A model generated the notes under the pieces. The model saw nothing but the letters and a program-made list of their open reading frames with translations. It made no database searches and was not told the DNA's origin. The position numbers and the translations under genes are program-made. Below are positions 8,666 through 19,471 of a stretch of 64,000 nucleotides of DNA, piece after piece. Origin of the DNA: Crocinitomicaceae bacterium (GTDB lineage Bacteria > Bacteroidota > Bacteroidia > Flavobacteriales_D > Crocinitomicaceae); assembly GCA_016719925.1 (NCBI GenBank), contig JADJYC010000006.1, positions 62,001-126,000 of the forward strand. The letters run 5' to 3'. Numbering within the stretch: position 1 is the stretch's first letter; every line of letters starts with the position of its first letter.

Positions 8666-9874
8666 CTATGCCCTTTCTATTATCGTCGCATAACCTTGTC
8701 CAACACCTATACACATTGTCACAAGCGCAAACCGTTTTTGAGTTTGCTGCAATTGCAATGCTGCTGTTTGCAAAATACGGCCTCCGCTCATTCCAAGCGG
8801 GTGACCAATTGCAATTCCACCTCCATTTGGGTTTATTCTAGGATCATTGTCAGCAATTCCTAATGCTCTGGTGCAAGCCAGAACCTGAGCAGCAAATGCT
8901 TCGTTGATTTCAATAATGTCTATGTATTTCATGCTTAAGCCGGCACGCTGCAAAGCTTTTTCACTCGCCGGCACCGGACCAATTCCCATGATTCTTGGTT
9001 CAACTCCTGCAACGGCAGCTGAAACAATTCTTGCCAATGGTTTGAATGAATTTCTTTTTACGGCTTCTTCAGATGCCAACAAAAGTGCAACAGCTCCGTC
9101 ATTCAGGCCAGATGAATTTCCTGCTGTAACTGAACCGCCGCTTGATTTGAATGCTGGTTTTAGTCCAGCCAGAGTTTCCAGTGTGGTATTTGCTTTGATA
9201 AATTCATCTTTATCAAAACGGACAGGATCTTTTTTCTTTTGCGGAATTTCCACAACTGCAATTTCTTTTGCTAATCTTCCAGAAGCCTGAGCTGAAGATG
9301 CTTTCTGCTGGCTCCACAAAGCGAATTTGTCCTGATCTTCACGGTTAATTTTATACATCTCAGCTAGATTTTCAGCAGTTTCTCCCATTCCGTCAACACC
9401 ATAGAGTTCTTTCATTTTTGGATTGATAAAACGCCAGCCAAAACTGGAGTCAAACATCTGAGCATCTCTTCCAAAAGCAGAAGATGTTTTGGAAATAACC
9501 CATGGTCCGCGGGTCATGTTTTCTACTCCTCCGGAAATATATAGATCACCCGCTCCGTCTTTGATGGCTCTTGCTGCGTTAATGGTGGCTGCCATTCCTG
9601 AAGCGCATAATCTGTTCACGGTTTCTCCTCCTGCTGTGATTGGAACACCGGCAAGCAATGAACTCATACGCGCAACGTTTCTGTTGTCTTCACCAGCCTG
9701 ATTGGCACAACCCAAAATAACGTCTTCAATTTCTGAAGGATTCAAAGATGGATTTCTCTGAAGAAGTTCTTTAATTACAATAGCAGCCAGATCATCCGTT
9801 CTGACACCGGCAAGTGATCCTCCAAAATTTCCAATGGCTGTTCTGACAGCGTCAACAATAAAAACATCTTTCAT
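8666..9874 (-). CDS. Acetyl-CoA acyltransferase (thiolase), 3-oxoadipyl-CoA thiolase-like
   Basis: 402-residue type II thiolase, full length. The acylated cysteine is in VNRLCASGMAA, the catalytic His in AIGHPLGMSG, and the proton-transferring Cys in TMCIGVGQGYA. It catalyses thiolytic cleavage or condensation of acyl-CoAs. The middle region (DSSFGWRFINPKM, ELYGVDGMGETAENLAE) is most like PcaF/PaaJ thiolases of aromatic catabolism, but no other such genes are near, so a general fatty-acid role is equally possible. A TAATTTTG -7-like box lies upstream at 9925-9932 on the minus strand. Divergent from the DUF2520 gene. Confidence 0.9.
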   Translation of the reverse strand: MKDVFIVDAVRTAIGNFGGSLAGVRTDDLAAIVIKELLQRNPSLNPSEIEDVILGCANQAGEDNRNVARMSSLLAGVPITAGGETVNRLCASGMAATINAARAIKDGAGDLYISGGVENMTRGPWVISKTSSAFGRDAQMFDSSFGWRFINPKMKELYGVDGMGETAENLAEMYKINREDQDKFALWSQQKASSAQASGRLAKEIAVVEIPQKKKDPVRFDKDEFIKANTTLETLAGLKPAFKSSGGSVTAGNSSGLNDGAVALLLASEEAVKRNSFKPLARIVSAAVAGVEPRIMGIGPVPASEKALQRAGLSMKYIDIIEINEAFAAQVLACTRALGIADNDPRINPNGGGIAIGHPLGMSGGRILQTAALQLQQTQKRFALVTMCIGVGQGYATIIERA

Positions 9875-9962
9875 ATGCGGTGAAAATTAAATCAGTGTTT
9901 GAAATTGGTTTGTGTGTATTGAAACAAAATTAATAAGTTTGACTAGAATTATCTAAATCTAA

Positions 9963-10724
9963 ATGATAAAGACTGTAAACATTATTGGTTCAGGAAATGT
10001 TTCGCATTTTTTTCTGCACAGTTTTGCAGACAGAATCGAAATAAAATCCATTTATTGTCACTCCACTGAAATAGATTCTTCTTTATTAAATAGAATTAAT
10101 GCAAAGGTCATTAGAGATCTCGGACAATTACCACATGCTGACTTAAATATTATTTGCGTGAAGGATACAGCTATTGAAGAAGTTGTGATGAAAATTTCTT
10201 CAGACAGAGCAGTTGCTCACACATCCGGATCAGTTTCAATGAATGTCCTTCATAAATTTTCTGACTTTGGTGTTCTTTATCCTTTGCAATCAATTTCAAA
10301 GAACAGGTTACAAGAAATAAAAGAAGTTCCCATTTTAATTGAAGCAGGTTCGAATAAATTTGAAAAGGAACTTTTTGATTTCGCAGAAAAATTTCTTTAT
10401 AAAAAACCGAGTATAGTTTCGAGCGAGAAACGCAAAAAGATTCATCTTTCAGCTGTTATTGCCAATAACTTTACCAATTATTTATTATACAAATCAAAGA
10501 ATGTATTATTGGATACGGGTGCAGATTTTAATTTGTTAAAACCGCTGATGACAGAAACAATTGAAAAAGCATTTTGTATTGGTCCGGAGTTGTCACAGAC
10601 CGGACCTTCCAAACGAAATGATACAAAAGTTATTGAAGAGCAGGCAAAATCAATTGAAGATGAAGAGTTCAGAAAACTATATCTGCAGTTTTCAAAATTA
10701 ATTGCGCGTGATTTTAATTCTTGA
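9963..10724 (+). CDS. Rossmann-fold/DUF2520 domain protein
   Basis: 253 residues. An N-terminal NAD(P)-binding fold (VNIIGSGNVSHFF) and a C-terminal helical DUF2520 domain (HLSAVIANNFTNYLLY, ending near GPSKRNDTKVIEEQ). The family is related to 6-phosphogluconate/ketopantoate-type dehydrogenases and F420-dependent NADP reductases; no reaction is established that I can name. Its 3' end overlaps the convergent T9SS gene by 11 bases. Confidence 0.8.
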   Translation: MIKTVNIIGSGNVSHFFLHSFADRIEIKSIYCHSTEIDSSLLNRINAKVIRDLGQLPHADLNIICVKDTAIEEVVMKISSDRAVAHTSGSVSMNVLHKFSDFGVLYPLQSISKNRLQEIKEVPILIEAGSNKFEKELFDFAEKFLYKKPSIVSSEKRKKIHLSAVIANNFTNYLLYKSKNVLLDTGADFNLLKPLMTETIEKAFCIGPELSQTGPSKRNDTKVIEEQAKSIEDEEFRKLYLQFSKLIARDFNS

Positions 10725-12170
10725 TAATAAGAGAATTATAGTTTCCAGATTCAGTATAAATCTGTAGAATATAACTTCCGGTTTCAAGATGTGAAGTTTC
10801 GATTTGATTATTTTCTGTCAGATATACGCCATATTTTTTACCATCCAAAGAATAAACAGATACATCAATAATTTTTTCAGATGAATTGATATTTAAAATA
10901 TTTTGTGTCGGATTTGGATAAATTGAAATCTGATCAGTCAATTCATAAGAAGTTAAAGAGGTAGTAATATCATGAAAAGTCAAATCTGTATTTTGATCCG
11001 GATAATTCCACAAATAAGAAATTTTAATAATGATAATATTATTACCACCCGTCGAATAGTATTTTGAATCCCCCACAAATACTACGCCATAATCTTTGCA
11101 GACATCCAGAGCAAAACCGGCATCATCTCCTGCTTCACCATAATTATACGCTGTCACAGAAGTATAGGTTGAAGAATATTTGCCAAGAAAAATGTCATTT
11201 AAACCATCAATCTGATATCCCCAGCTTTTTGAGTATCCTGTGTAAACTATGTCTGATGTTAAAGTCAGAACGCCCACATCATTTATTCCATCGTCATTTC
11301 CGCTGTAGTTTAGATAAGTTGTATCAAACAATGTTGTTAAGCCATCATTTGAAATTTTATAATGCCACATATCTTCACCTGTATTTGTATAATTATAGCC
11401 TCTAACGCCGCCTAATACATAATAATTTGAATGGGATGTTATTGAAGTGAAGTAGTCATTATTAACACTCCTGCATATTTTGTCCAGCCAATGCTACCGT
11501 CTAAATCCATCTTTGAAATGATACCATCAATTCCGCCCGTTCCAAAACTACCCGTACCTCCACAAACGACTATAGAATCACCATCAAGCATTATTGCATT
11601 TAAAAAATCTTCACCTGTACCGCCGATTAATTTTGTCCAAAGCGTATCACCATCTTTATTGGTTCTTACTATATATCCATCTTTCGATCCGGAAAAACTA
11701 TATGTATATCCCACAAGCACAAATCCGCTATCAGGTGTTTCAATTAAATCATATGCCTGATCCCAGTCACTGCCTCCATAGGTTTTTTCCCAAAGAGGAA
11801 TTCCGGAATTATCTGTTCTGATTAAATAAAAGTCAAATCCACCGGCTCCAAAACTATTGGTATAACCACCAATCGCATAACATGAATCATAGGTTATGAC
11901 AACAGATTGTCCCCATTCTGAATCATTACCACCATAATTATATGACCAGATAAAATCTCCGTATTTATCAACTTTCATGAGGTAAGCATCCGCTTCACCG
12001 GTAAAACTTGAAGATGATCCGGTAACTACAAAGCTGGAATCATAACATTCTTGTATATCACGTCCATAATCATAACCGCCGTTGCCATAAACATTAATAA
12101 ACTCAATAATTTGTCCCTGAGACAAGACAGAAAACGTGAACAGGAATGTCAGTAAAAAACAATTTTTCAT
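10714..12170 (-). CDS. Exported T9SS type A sorting-domain protein with beta-propeller-like repeats (frameshifted)
   Basis: About 485 residues when the frame change near 11458 is bridged (the second frame reads NNDYFTSITSHSNYYVLGG on from KYAGV). The N-terminus is a signal peptide (MKNCFLLTFLFTFSVLSQGQ). The body has repeated blades of the type GGYTNSFGAGGFDFYLIRTD, with GG-D-G-YI/FYL-K/RTD motifs as in SBBP/kelch-like exported proteins of this phylum. The C-terminus is a type A T9SS signal (ISIYPNPTQNILNI to SLIIKN), predicting export through the type IX machinery and surface attachment or release. Function unknown. Confidence 0.8.
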
Positions 12171-12173
12171 GAA

Positions 12174-13408
12174 TTACAATTTAAACACCGCCATCAGATT
12201 TGCACTTCTTCCAAATCCGTAATTTTTTGAAATATTTCCAATCATATCTGCTGTTCCAAGTGAAACACGAATTTTCTGACCAGCATTCACATTCAGATAC
12301 AAGCCCCATCGTAAACCTGCAAATCCTCCATAAGATAAATAGGTTGAACCTGAAAAATACGAAACCGGACGATAGTGCACTCCTCCGTAAAAATAGGGGC
12401 GGTAATCTTGTGTGAGAATTGCTTTAAATCCAAAAACAGCCTGAAGTTTTTTCCCTTGTGCATCAGCCATTTTTTCTATAGAAAGTTCTACCGGTAAAGC
12501 TTCAGAATAATTTGTTTTTGCCTGCACAATACCAAGTGTATCTTCAAAATTCCATTTGCCTGTCAGGCTGTCCTGATTGATAAAATCTGAAATATCAAAT
12601 CCACCATATTTAATATTTGTATCTACACTATATTTAGTTGAATTTTTATTCCAGAAAATTGCGCCGGCGTTACTCACTCTGAAATTAACAATCTGTCTGT
12701 CTCCTTTTTTACTGTTGAAGATAAAATTGTAACTGATATCCAGTGAAAAACCTGATCCCTGAAAAGCAAAATAGGGTGCAAGTGAATCCGACGTGAATCC
12801 CTGTGCCTGTGCCTGAAATTCAATTGAATCATTGGCAGCATGTGTCCACAAAAAAGATTGTGAAGTATAAAAATCAAATGCGCGTGAACCAGATACATAA
12901 GACAGTTGAATGGATGACATGGTTTTCTTTTCATAAAAACCTGCTGACATTTTCTGGTAGTGCTGATATTGAGCATGACCATAACTCAGATTCATGGTGT
13001 CACCAATATAATCTGCATTGCCGTACATGGCCAGTGCATAAAGGTCTTTCGGAATAGTGGCCGAAAGAAGATGATTGTCTGAAAATGAAAGCATCAATCC
13101 GTACTTTTCTTTTTTCAAAGGATGTACAGTTGGGGTATAACTGTCTATTCGCTGTTCAAATTCTCCGCCAATTACATTAACTGTTTTCAGCCGGTTGAAA
13201 TTATTGTCTTTTAGTTCCTGGTCAATGTTTCCGCCAAACAGAAATTTGTCCAGATAGGCGTTGTTGAATCTGTTACTTGAATAATGATTGAGTGAAGATA
13301 TTTTCAGCAAATTGTCTTCATTAACAGTGTCCTGAAAAATCTGCAGATGTTCCTGACTAATTGAAAAAAGCCGGAAGAAAAATCAGAAAAAGAGAATATA
13401 TTTTTCAT
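12174..13408 (-). CDS. Outer-membrane beta-barrel-like protein, DUF5723 type (frameshifted N-terminus)
   Basis: The main frame covers 378 residues of alternating beta-strand character ending in YGFGRSANLMAVFKL, typical of Bacteroidota outer-membrane barrels of the DUF5723 kind (family call from memory). The signal peptide lies upstream in other frames: from the ATG at 13408, removing one T from each of two T runs (plus-strand A runs at 13387-13391 and 13364-13369) gives MKNIFSFLIFLPAFSISQEH and then the main frame. The ATG overlaps the stop of the lipoprotein gene upstream, so the two form an operon. Probably surface located; substrate or role unknown. Confidence 0.7.
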
Positions 13409-14970
13409 CACAGTGATATATTCATTTTCAGGTCAGACTTCAGTACAAAATCAAAATAAGCGTTCGTATTTATTTTTATTATCGCATTCTGATCAGTAGA
13501 AAATTGTATCTGCATAATGACGTATTTTGCCAGATCCAGATTGGCAATATTATCTGCATTCAGATTGAAAAACAGTTCACCGCTTGCAGGAGTAGTCAGA
13601 TATGTTGTAGAATTATATGCTCCCGAATTAATTATTTCTGATGATTGTAACGTGTCAATCGTTATGTGATTTTCATCCTGAACAATGAATTTTGCTTCGG
13701 CCTGAACAGGAAACCCATTGGAATATATCAGCGAAAACATACCGTTTTCAGGATAGAAATTTTCAGGATTATCATACGTGATTTCAAATGTATCAACCAG
13801 TGTCAGATTTTCCGCACCAATAGCAAGCGGAAATTCAGCATCAAGATATAATTCAAACGCTGATCCGGGAAAAACTTCATCTGATCCGGCAGTTACATTT
13901 CCAAATGGATTAATGTCTAACTCATAACCAATCAAAAGAGAGTCATTCAGATTTTCAATGAATGAAGTAATATTGCTGTTGTTGTTATCAATTGCAATTG
14001 GAAACTCTGATGGTGTGTGATTCCAAATATTCCCTGCTGCAGGATTAATATTCATTGTGGTATTGTCCATCGGATAATTTAAATCGGCAATTCCGCCTGT
14101 TTTCGAATTGAGTCCTTTCAGGTCAGTAATTTTTGTCTGGGCAATCAGATTGAATCCGTTTTTAATGGTGAGCATCATACTGATAGAATCAATGTCGATT
14201 ATTCCTGCCGTAATGTTTTTCATAAAGCCGAGTGAAATTCCAACAGTATCTTCAAAATGATACTGACCAAAATAACCTTTTGCATAATCCGGTTTCAGAT
14301 TGCTGAAACTTATAATGTAAGAGATACTGTCTGAATTGGAAATGGTAAATGTGTTTGTTGCTTCGTTGGATCCCATTTCAAATTGGGCACTCAGATAGTT
14401 GATCAGATTGCCGCTTGTACCGGTTAGATCCATGTAATATCCAGCCAGGTCAATGGTTTCTGAACTGGTTGCAGGATTGGAAATACTTGCAGCCGGCATG
14501 GAATAAATTCTTTCAAACGGAATTGTATTCAGCGTAATTTTTGGAAAAGAACAGGTAATAAGAGAAGCACCCGGCCAAGGACAGGCTACCTGGACATCAA
14601 CCGTACCACTTTTAATTCTCACTTTTTTCAATTCAATCTGATCGAGCAGATATTCCTGATCATAGGTATCTGTATAAACAAAGCCCGGCGCAACATTCAG
14701 GGAAGATACTCCAACGGCTGATTTTTTTATAATGGTTGTATCGGGCAAATCAACAAGTGTGTCAATTGTAAATGAATAAACTGCTCCGTGATAAACTAAT
14801 GACACATTTCCTGAGCCATCTGACGAAAGATATTCAGCCGGTATAACATCTGACAATGTAAGATGACCATGCGCAACCGGAGCAGACCAATCTGTCTGCC
14901 AGGTGGTAGGTTCTTTTTTACAGGAAACAAAACCAAAAAGAATAAGTGATAATACCAGCAGGTTTTTCAT
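13408..14970 (-). CDS. Exported lipoprotein of unknown function
   Basis: 520 residues. The N-terminus MKNLLVLSLILFGFVSCKKE is a clear lipoprotein signal with the cysteine at residue 17. The rest is rich in beta strand, Asn and Asp, with no motif I recognise; segments such as TFTISNSDSISYIISFSNL suggest repeated Ig-like sheets. Its stop overlaps the start of the barrel protein downstream, suggesting a lipoprotein and outer-membrane partner pair. Function unknown. Confidence 0.75.
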   Translation of the reverse strand: MKNLLVLSLILFGFVSCKKEPTTWQTDWSAPVAHGHLTLSDVIPAEYLSSDGSGNVSLVYHGAVYSFTIDTLVDLPDTTIIKKSAVGVSSLNVAPGFVYTDTYDQEYLLDQIELKKVRIKSGTVDVQVACPWPGASLITCSFPKITLNTIPFERIYSMPAASISNPATSSETIDLAGYYMDLTGTSGNLINYLSAQFEMGSNEATNTFTISNSDSISYIISFSNLKPDYAKGYFGQYHFEDTVGISLGFMKNITAGIIDIDSISMMLTIKNGFNLIAQTKITDLKGLNSKTGGIADLNYPMDNTTMNINPAAGNIWNHTPSEFPIAIDNNNSNITSFIENLNDSLLIGYELDINPFGNVTAGSDEVFPGSAFELYLDAEFPLAIGAENLTLVDTFEITYDNPENFYPENGMFSLIYSNGFPVQAEAKFIVQDENHITIDTLQSSEIINSGAYNSTTYLTTPASGELFFNLNADNIANLDLAKYVIMQIQFSTDQNAIIKINTNAYFDFVLKSDLKMNISL

Positions 14971-15041
14971 ACCTTATTTAACTCTTATTGAGTTAACGAA
15001 GTTAATGATAATTGGGTTTGGTTAAACGATATATGAGAATA

Positions 15042-16269
15042 CTACTGGTAAGGGAACCGGATAAGATAAGAGGATCCGTTTTTGTTGGAATATTCCAGAA
15101 CACCATTTAACTGGGATACCAGAATTTCAACTAATTCCAGTCCAAATGTTTTTCCCTGATAGTTTTCAAAATCAAACCCGGGACCTGAATCTTTCACAAT
15201 CAAAGTAACTTCATCATTTTCGTAATACTCTTCAATAGCAATGGTTCCGCCTTTGTTTACAAACGCGTGCTTAAGTGAATTAGTAATCAGTTCATTCATG
15301 AGTAAACCGATTGGAATAGCTGCGTCAATACTTATCTCCAGTTTTTTTGCATTGACAATAAATTCTACCTGCTGATCATTTCTGTAAGATGAAGAAAGTT
15401 CATGGATCAGCTCATCGATGTATTCGTTGAGTGAAATATTGAGAATGTCTTTTTCAAGATAGAGCCGTTCATGGATTAATGCCATGGATCTGATTCGGTC
15501 TTTACTTTCGTTGAAAACAGATTTTTCATGTTCTGTTGATGCAAGATTTGCCTGCATGTTGAGCAGACTAATAATAATCTGCATGTTGTTTTTTACCCGG
15601 TGATGAATTTCTTTGATCAGTACTTCCTTCTCTCTGTTTTTGGAAAGCAAATCCTTGTTGGAATCTTCCAGCTGACGGGTTTTTCGCTGAACAAGTTTTT
15701 CAAGGTTGATTTGATATTTTTTTACCTGTTCATTTGATTTTGCCTGAACAAGTTTTGTTGAAACCATAGCAGCAACCGTAGTGAGCAATTTGAAATCCTG
15801 TTCGGTAAAAGTTTTTATCCGGATGTTCGGAATCCAGAACACCCAGTACTTTCCCTTTGTGAATAAGCGGAATTGAAATTTCTGAAAGTCTTGCATCATC
15901 ATCAATAATATAGCGTGAATCAGCACTTGTATCATTGACAATTTCTCCGGTACCTGATTGAAAAACTGCTCCCACAATTCCTTTACCGGGTTTTATTTCA
16001 ATTGGATTTGCAATTTCAAGATCTTTCGGATTCTTTGGACCGTAAGCTGCACGTTGAATAAGCACTTTCTTCTTTTCATCATACAGGTAAATGACACAAT
16101 CATAATAATTCAGATTTGCGATTGCCTGACGCGTTACCGCCCACAAAATTTCTTCGATTGTTTCAGCTTCAATCAAACCGGTTGCAAACGCATTGATTAC
16201 TTCCAGATATTTTTCTTTCTGAAGTAGTTCAGCATACTTGTTTTCGGTAATAATTGAATTCTGTTCCAT
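15042..16269 (-). CDS. GAF-domain sensor histidine kinase, HisKA_2 type (frameshifted)
   Basis: About 409 residues after removing one base from the T5 run 15812-15816. An N-terminal GAF domain (roughly residues 20-165, NYYDCVIYLYDEKKKVLIQR) has no membrane segment. A coiled coil (QINLEKLVQRKTRQLEDSNK) leads to the phosphoacceptor helix KEIHHRVKNNMQIIISLLNM, then the ATPase domain with N-box MNELITNSLKHAFVNKGG and G-box DSGPGF with GLELV. Cytosolic ligand- or redox-type sensing is inferred. No response regulator is adjacent. Divergent from the DUF6495 gene with ~80 bases between. Confidence 0.88.
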
Positions 16270-16349
16270 TGATGTTCATCCAAATTTACCTATTCTATAG
16301 CTTTGTTGATAAAACTTTCGATATTTGTATGAAAGGATACCGACGGTTT

Positions 16350-16802
16350 ATGCCAAAATATCGACTACTTACTTCTGAAGAGCTTCAGGAATTCCAAAAA
16401 GAGTTCATTGATTTCCTTGTGGTGAATGGTATCGAACCTGAAAAATGGGAATATATTAAAGAGAATGATCCGTCGAGTGTAGATAAGATAATTGAACTTT
16501 TCAGTGATGTTATTCTTGAAAGTGTTTTGCGCAAAGTGAATTTTGTTGAGATCAGATCAAAAAAGTATGTACAGGCCATTCAGTGTTTGTCAGATAAAAT
16601 GATTTCAATTGCGCTGGAAGATTCCAAATCAGATAAAGAAAAATCAGGGGCAGAAGATCAGCTGGAAAACAGTTTGAGTATTTTCAAAACTGAAAAAAAA
16701 TATACTGAGTCCCGAGAAAAAGAAATTTTTGATTTGATAGAGAAGGGGTATAAAATCAGTGACGGGGATTTATTCAAAAAACTTCAGCTGGCAAGTATCT
16801 GA
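16350..16802 (+). CDS. DUF6495-like protein
   Basis: 150 residues starting MPKYRLLTSEELQEFQKEF; I chose this ATG because the family begins at this motif, although in-frame ATGs exist at 16329 and 16254. The protein is small, acidic, helical and presumably cytosolic, with a C-terminal KGYKISDGDLFKKLQLAS. DUF6495 members occur only in Bacteroidota and have no known function (family call from memory). The gene is followed 15 bases later by the flavoprotein gene on the same strand. Confidence 0.65.
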   Translation: MPKYRLLTSEELQEFQKEFIDFLVVNGIEPEKWEYIKENDPSSVDKIIELFSDVILESVLRKVNFVEIRSKKYVQAIQCLSDKMISIALEDSKSDKEKSGAEDQLENSLSIFKTEKKYTESREKEIFDLIEKGYKISDGDLFKKLQLASI

Positions 16803-16817
16803 TCAGTAATTTTTATC

Positions 16818-18029
16818 ATGAAAGTTGGAATAATAGGAGGGGGTGCGGCAGGATTTTTTGCGGCAATTCATGTGGCAGAAAATTTTCCTGAAGCGGAAGT
16901 TGTTATTCTGGAAAAATCATCTAAAGTTTTATCTAAAGTTAAAGTTTCAGGAGGAGGAAGATGTAATGTCTGCAATGCCTGTACGGATATTGATGAACTG
17001 AGTAAAAATTATCCAAGAGGAGGGAGACAGCTCAGGAAAATATTTGGAATTTTTTCAACCGTTCAAACCATGGACTGGTTTGAGAAGAGGGGAGTTGAAC
17101 TTGTTGTACAGGAAGATCAATGTGTCTTTCCAAAGTCACAGAATTCGCAGACAATTATTGATTGTTTTAGGGATGAAGTGCTGAACAAGAAAATCAAAAT
17201 CAGATTGAATGCTGAAGTGATTGGTTTAGAAAATTCTCACGGTATTCAATTGAGATTTTCATTCGGTGATTCTGAAAAATTTGACAAAGTAATTGTTACT
17301 GCCGGCGGTCATCCAAAGGCTGAAAAGCTGAACTGGCTGAAGCAATGCGGACATGAAATTATTTTACCAGTACCGTCTCTTTTTACATTCAATATGCCGG
17401 ATGAACCGGTAAAAAATTTAATGGGAATTGTAGTTGAAAATGCGCTTGTTTCAATTCAGTCAGAAAAACTGGAAGCAACAGGACCGTTATTGATAACGCA
17501 TTGGGGAATGAGCGGACCGGCAATTTTAAAATTATCTGCGTTTGGTGCGCGATTACTGGCTGATAAAAAATATGATTTCAAAGTTCAGGTTAACTGGTTG
17601 AATCAAAGAAATGAATCTGTAATCCGTTCTTATATTCAAGATCATTTTCTGAAATGCGGCAATAAACAAATATCCAATTGCAGGTTGTCTGAAATTCCAC
17701 AACGTCTCTGGGATTATCTGCTGGAAAAAATCGGATTGCCTTCAGATAAAAACTGCAGTCAGCTATCTGAAAAAGATAAAAATAAACTCATTAATATTTT
17801 GAGCAACGATTCGTATAAAGTATCGGGAAAAACAACCTTTAAAGAAGAATTTGTCACCGCCGGCGGAATCAGTTTGAATGATGTGTCTTTCAAATCCATG
17901 CAAAGTAAAAAAGTAAAAGGTCTTTATTTTGCAGGTGAAATTCTGGACATAGATGGCATCACCGGCGGATTCAATTTTCAGGCGGCATGGAGTACTGCAT
18001 TTATTGCAGCAATGCTAAAGGAGGATTAA
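16818..18029 (+). CDS. BaiN/HI0933-family FAD-dependent oxidoreductase
   Basis: 403-residue flavoprotein. N-terminal FAD fold IGGGAAGFFAAIHVAE; diagnostic KVSGGGRCNVCNAC; C-terminal GEILDIDGITGGFNFQAAW. Members are annotated as NAD(P)/FAD-dependent oxidoreductases of the YhiN/BaiN group; one was linked to bile acid dehydroxylation, but the general role is unclear. Full length. Downstream lies a long repeat array and a convergent gene. Confidence 0.88.
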   Translation: MKVGIIGGGAAGFFAAIHVAENFPEAEVVILEKSSKVLSKVKVSGGGRCNVCNACTDIDELSKNYPRGGRQLRKIFGIFSTVQTMDWFEKRGVELVVQEDQCVFPKSQNSQTIIDCFRDEVLNKKIKIRLNAEVIGLENSHGIQLRFSFGDSEKFDKVIVTAGGHPKAEKLNWLKQCGHEIILPVPSLFTFNMPDEPVKNLMGIVVENALVSIQSEKLEATGPLLITHWGMSGPAILKLSAFGARLLADKKYDFKVQVNWLNQRNESVIRSYIQDHFLKCGNKQISNCRLSEIPQRLWDYLLEKIGLPSDKNCSQLSEKDKNKLINILSNDSYKVSGKTTFKEEFVTAGGISLNDVSFKSMQSKKVKGLYFAGEILDIDGITGGFNFQAAWSTAFIAAMLKED

Positions 18030-18097
18030 TGCATTGAAATTTCAACCCACTCCCACTTCGGCTTCGAGAACCTCAGCCTCCGATTATAGTCAATGAT

Positions 18098-18524
18098 TAA
18101 AACCTCCAACTTCGACACTCGTACTTCCAACTTCGTACTTCTAACTTCGACTTCGGCTTCGCTCAGTCTCCGTGGATGATCAAACAACTAAACTATTTAC
18201 TTCGTACTTCTAACTTCACAATTCGTACTTCTAACTTCGACTTCGGCTTCGCTCAGTCTCCGTGGATGATCAAACAACTAAACTATTTACTTCGTACTTC
18301 TAACTTCACAATTCGTACTTCAACTTCGGCTTCGCTCAGTCTCCGTTGATGATCAAACAACTAAACAATTTACTTCGTACTTCCAACTTCAAAATTCGTA
18401 CTTCCAACTTCGACTTCGGCTCCGCTCAGTCTCCGTGGATGGTCAAACAACTAAACTATTTACTTCGTACTTCTAACTTCGTATTTCCAACTTCGACACT
18501 TGTACTTCCAACTTCGTACTTCTA
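18098..18524. repeat. Imperfect ~90-bp tandem repeat array
   Basis: Four copies of a segment containing cttcggcttcgctcagtctc begin at 18151, 18241, 18324 and 18414 (spacings 90, 83, 90). Each is followed by ccgtggatgatcaaacaact and a run of acttcgtacttctaacttc microrepeats. The array fills the 496-base gap between two convergent genes. I see no ORF over 60 codons in it. Confidence 0.9.
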
Positions 18525-18525
18525 A

Positions 18526-18906
18526 TCAGCGTATGCCGTCAAAACCAATCCAGTTATGAATCCAGATGGATCTGCCTAAACGCAGCATTAATGGATAAGC
18601 AAAATAAAATGCAACAAACATCAATCCCAGCGGAATCCACGGCCCCAATGTTTCAGAGAACAGAGCCAGCATTAAAAACGGAAACTCAATCAGCACAACA
18701 ATCGGATAACTTGTCCACAAGGCGCCAATCCAAAAACCGGGTTCTATTTCAAATTTCTGGTTACAGACTTCACAGTGTTCATGCATCAATAACATACCGG
18801 AGTATACAATCAGTCCTTTCTTAATAAATAAATCTCCTTTGCTGCATTTAGGACATTTCAATCCAATGATTGAGCGGTACCGGTTATATTTATTTTGAGA
18901 TATCAT
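18526..18906 (-). CDS. DUF983 membrane protein
   Basis: 126 residues. An N-terminal zinc-ribbon-like pair, LKCPKCSKGDLF and HEHCEVCNQKFEIEPGFW, is followed by two hydrophobic segments (WTSYPIVVLIEFPFLML and PLGLMFVAFYFAYPLMLRL). This architecture is that of DUF983, an inner-membrane family without known function. The stop lies at the edge of the repeat array. Confidence 0.85.
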   Translation of the reverse strand: MISQNKYNRYRSIIGLKCPKCSKGDLFIKKGLIVYSGMLLMHEHCEVCNQKFEIEPGFWIGALWTSYPIVVLIEFPFLMLALFSETLGPWIPLGLMFVAFYFAYPLMLRLGRSIWIHNWIGFDGIR

Positions 18907-19036
18907 TTCTGTTATTGAGAAAGTAAAGCTAATACCTTTGATTTGTTCATTGTTTGATTTTGTAATTCATTAGACAAGAATTTATCAATTCAGAATCAAT
19001 ACAAATAAAAGATTAATTTTATCCCAATTGAAATTT

Positions 19037-19471
19037 ATGGAAGCAAGAACAGTTGACTTTTCAAGAACAACAATTACTGAATTAATGATTCCTTCTTTTG
19101 CAAATTTTTCAGGAAAAGTGCACGGTGGGATTTTATTGGGTATGATGGACAAAGTAGCATATGTATGCGCAGCAAAACATTCCGGTGCATATTGTGTTAC
19201 TGTTTCTGTAGACGGAGTGGAATTTAAGGAACCCGTTGAAGTAGGAGAACTGGTTTCACTTTCTGCTTCAGTAAATTATGTTGGTAACAGTTCCATGATC
19301 ATTGGCATCAGAGTAGAATCTCTCAAACCCAAAACTGGTCAGAAAAAACATACTAATTCCTGCTACTTCACCATGGTTGCAAAAAATGAGGATGGTTCAT
19401 TGATGCAGGTGCCTAAATTAATTTTTCAGAACAATGAAGATATCCGGAGATTCTGGGATGCAAAAATCTGA
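19037..19471 (+). CDS. Hotdog-fold acyl-CoA thioesterase
   Basis: 144 residues from the ATG at 19037 (MEARTVDFSRTTITELMIP). The YciA/BFIT-type hotdog helix SGKVHGGILLGMMDKVAYVC is present, and the end is normal length. Hydrolyses acyl-CoA esters; chain specificity cannot be told. A TTG nine bases upstream is the only longer start. No operon partner. The 250 bases after it hold only a doubtful 36-codon ORF. Confidence 0.88.
   Translation: MEARTVDFSRTTITELMIPSFANFSGKVHGGILLGMMDKVAYVCAAKHSGAYCVTVSVDGVEFKEPVEVGELVSLSASVNYVGNSSMIIGIRVESLKPKTGQKKHTNSCYFTMVAKNEDGSLMQVPKLIFQNNEDIRRFWDAKI

Noticed and set aside
10350..10380. GGTTCGAAT-like tRNA arm within the DUF2520 gene
   Set aside because: No acceptor or anticodon stems can be formed around it, and it lies in a conserved coding frame.
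18098..18524. CRISPR array at the 18-kb repeats
   Set aside because: Spacers between repeats are themselves repeated, unit spacing is about 90 bases, and no cas genes are present.
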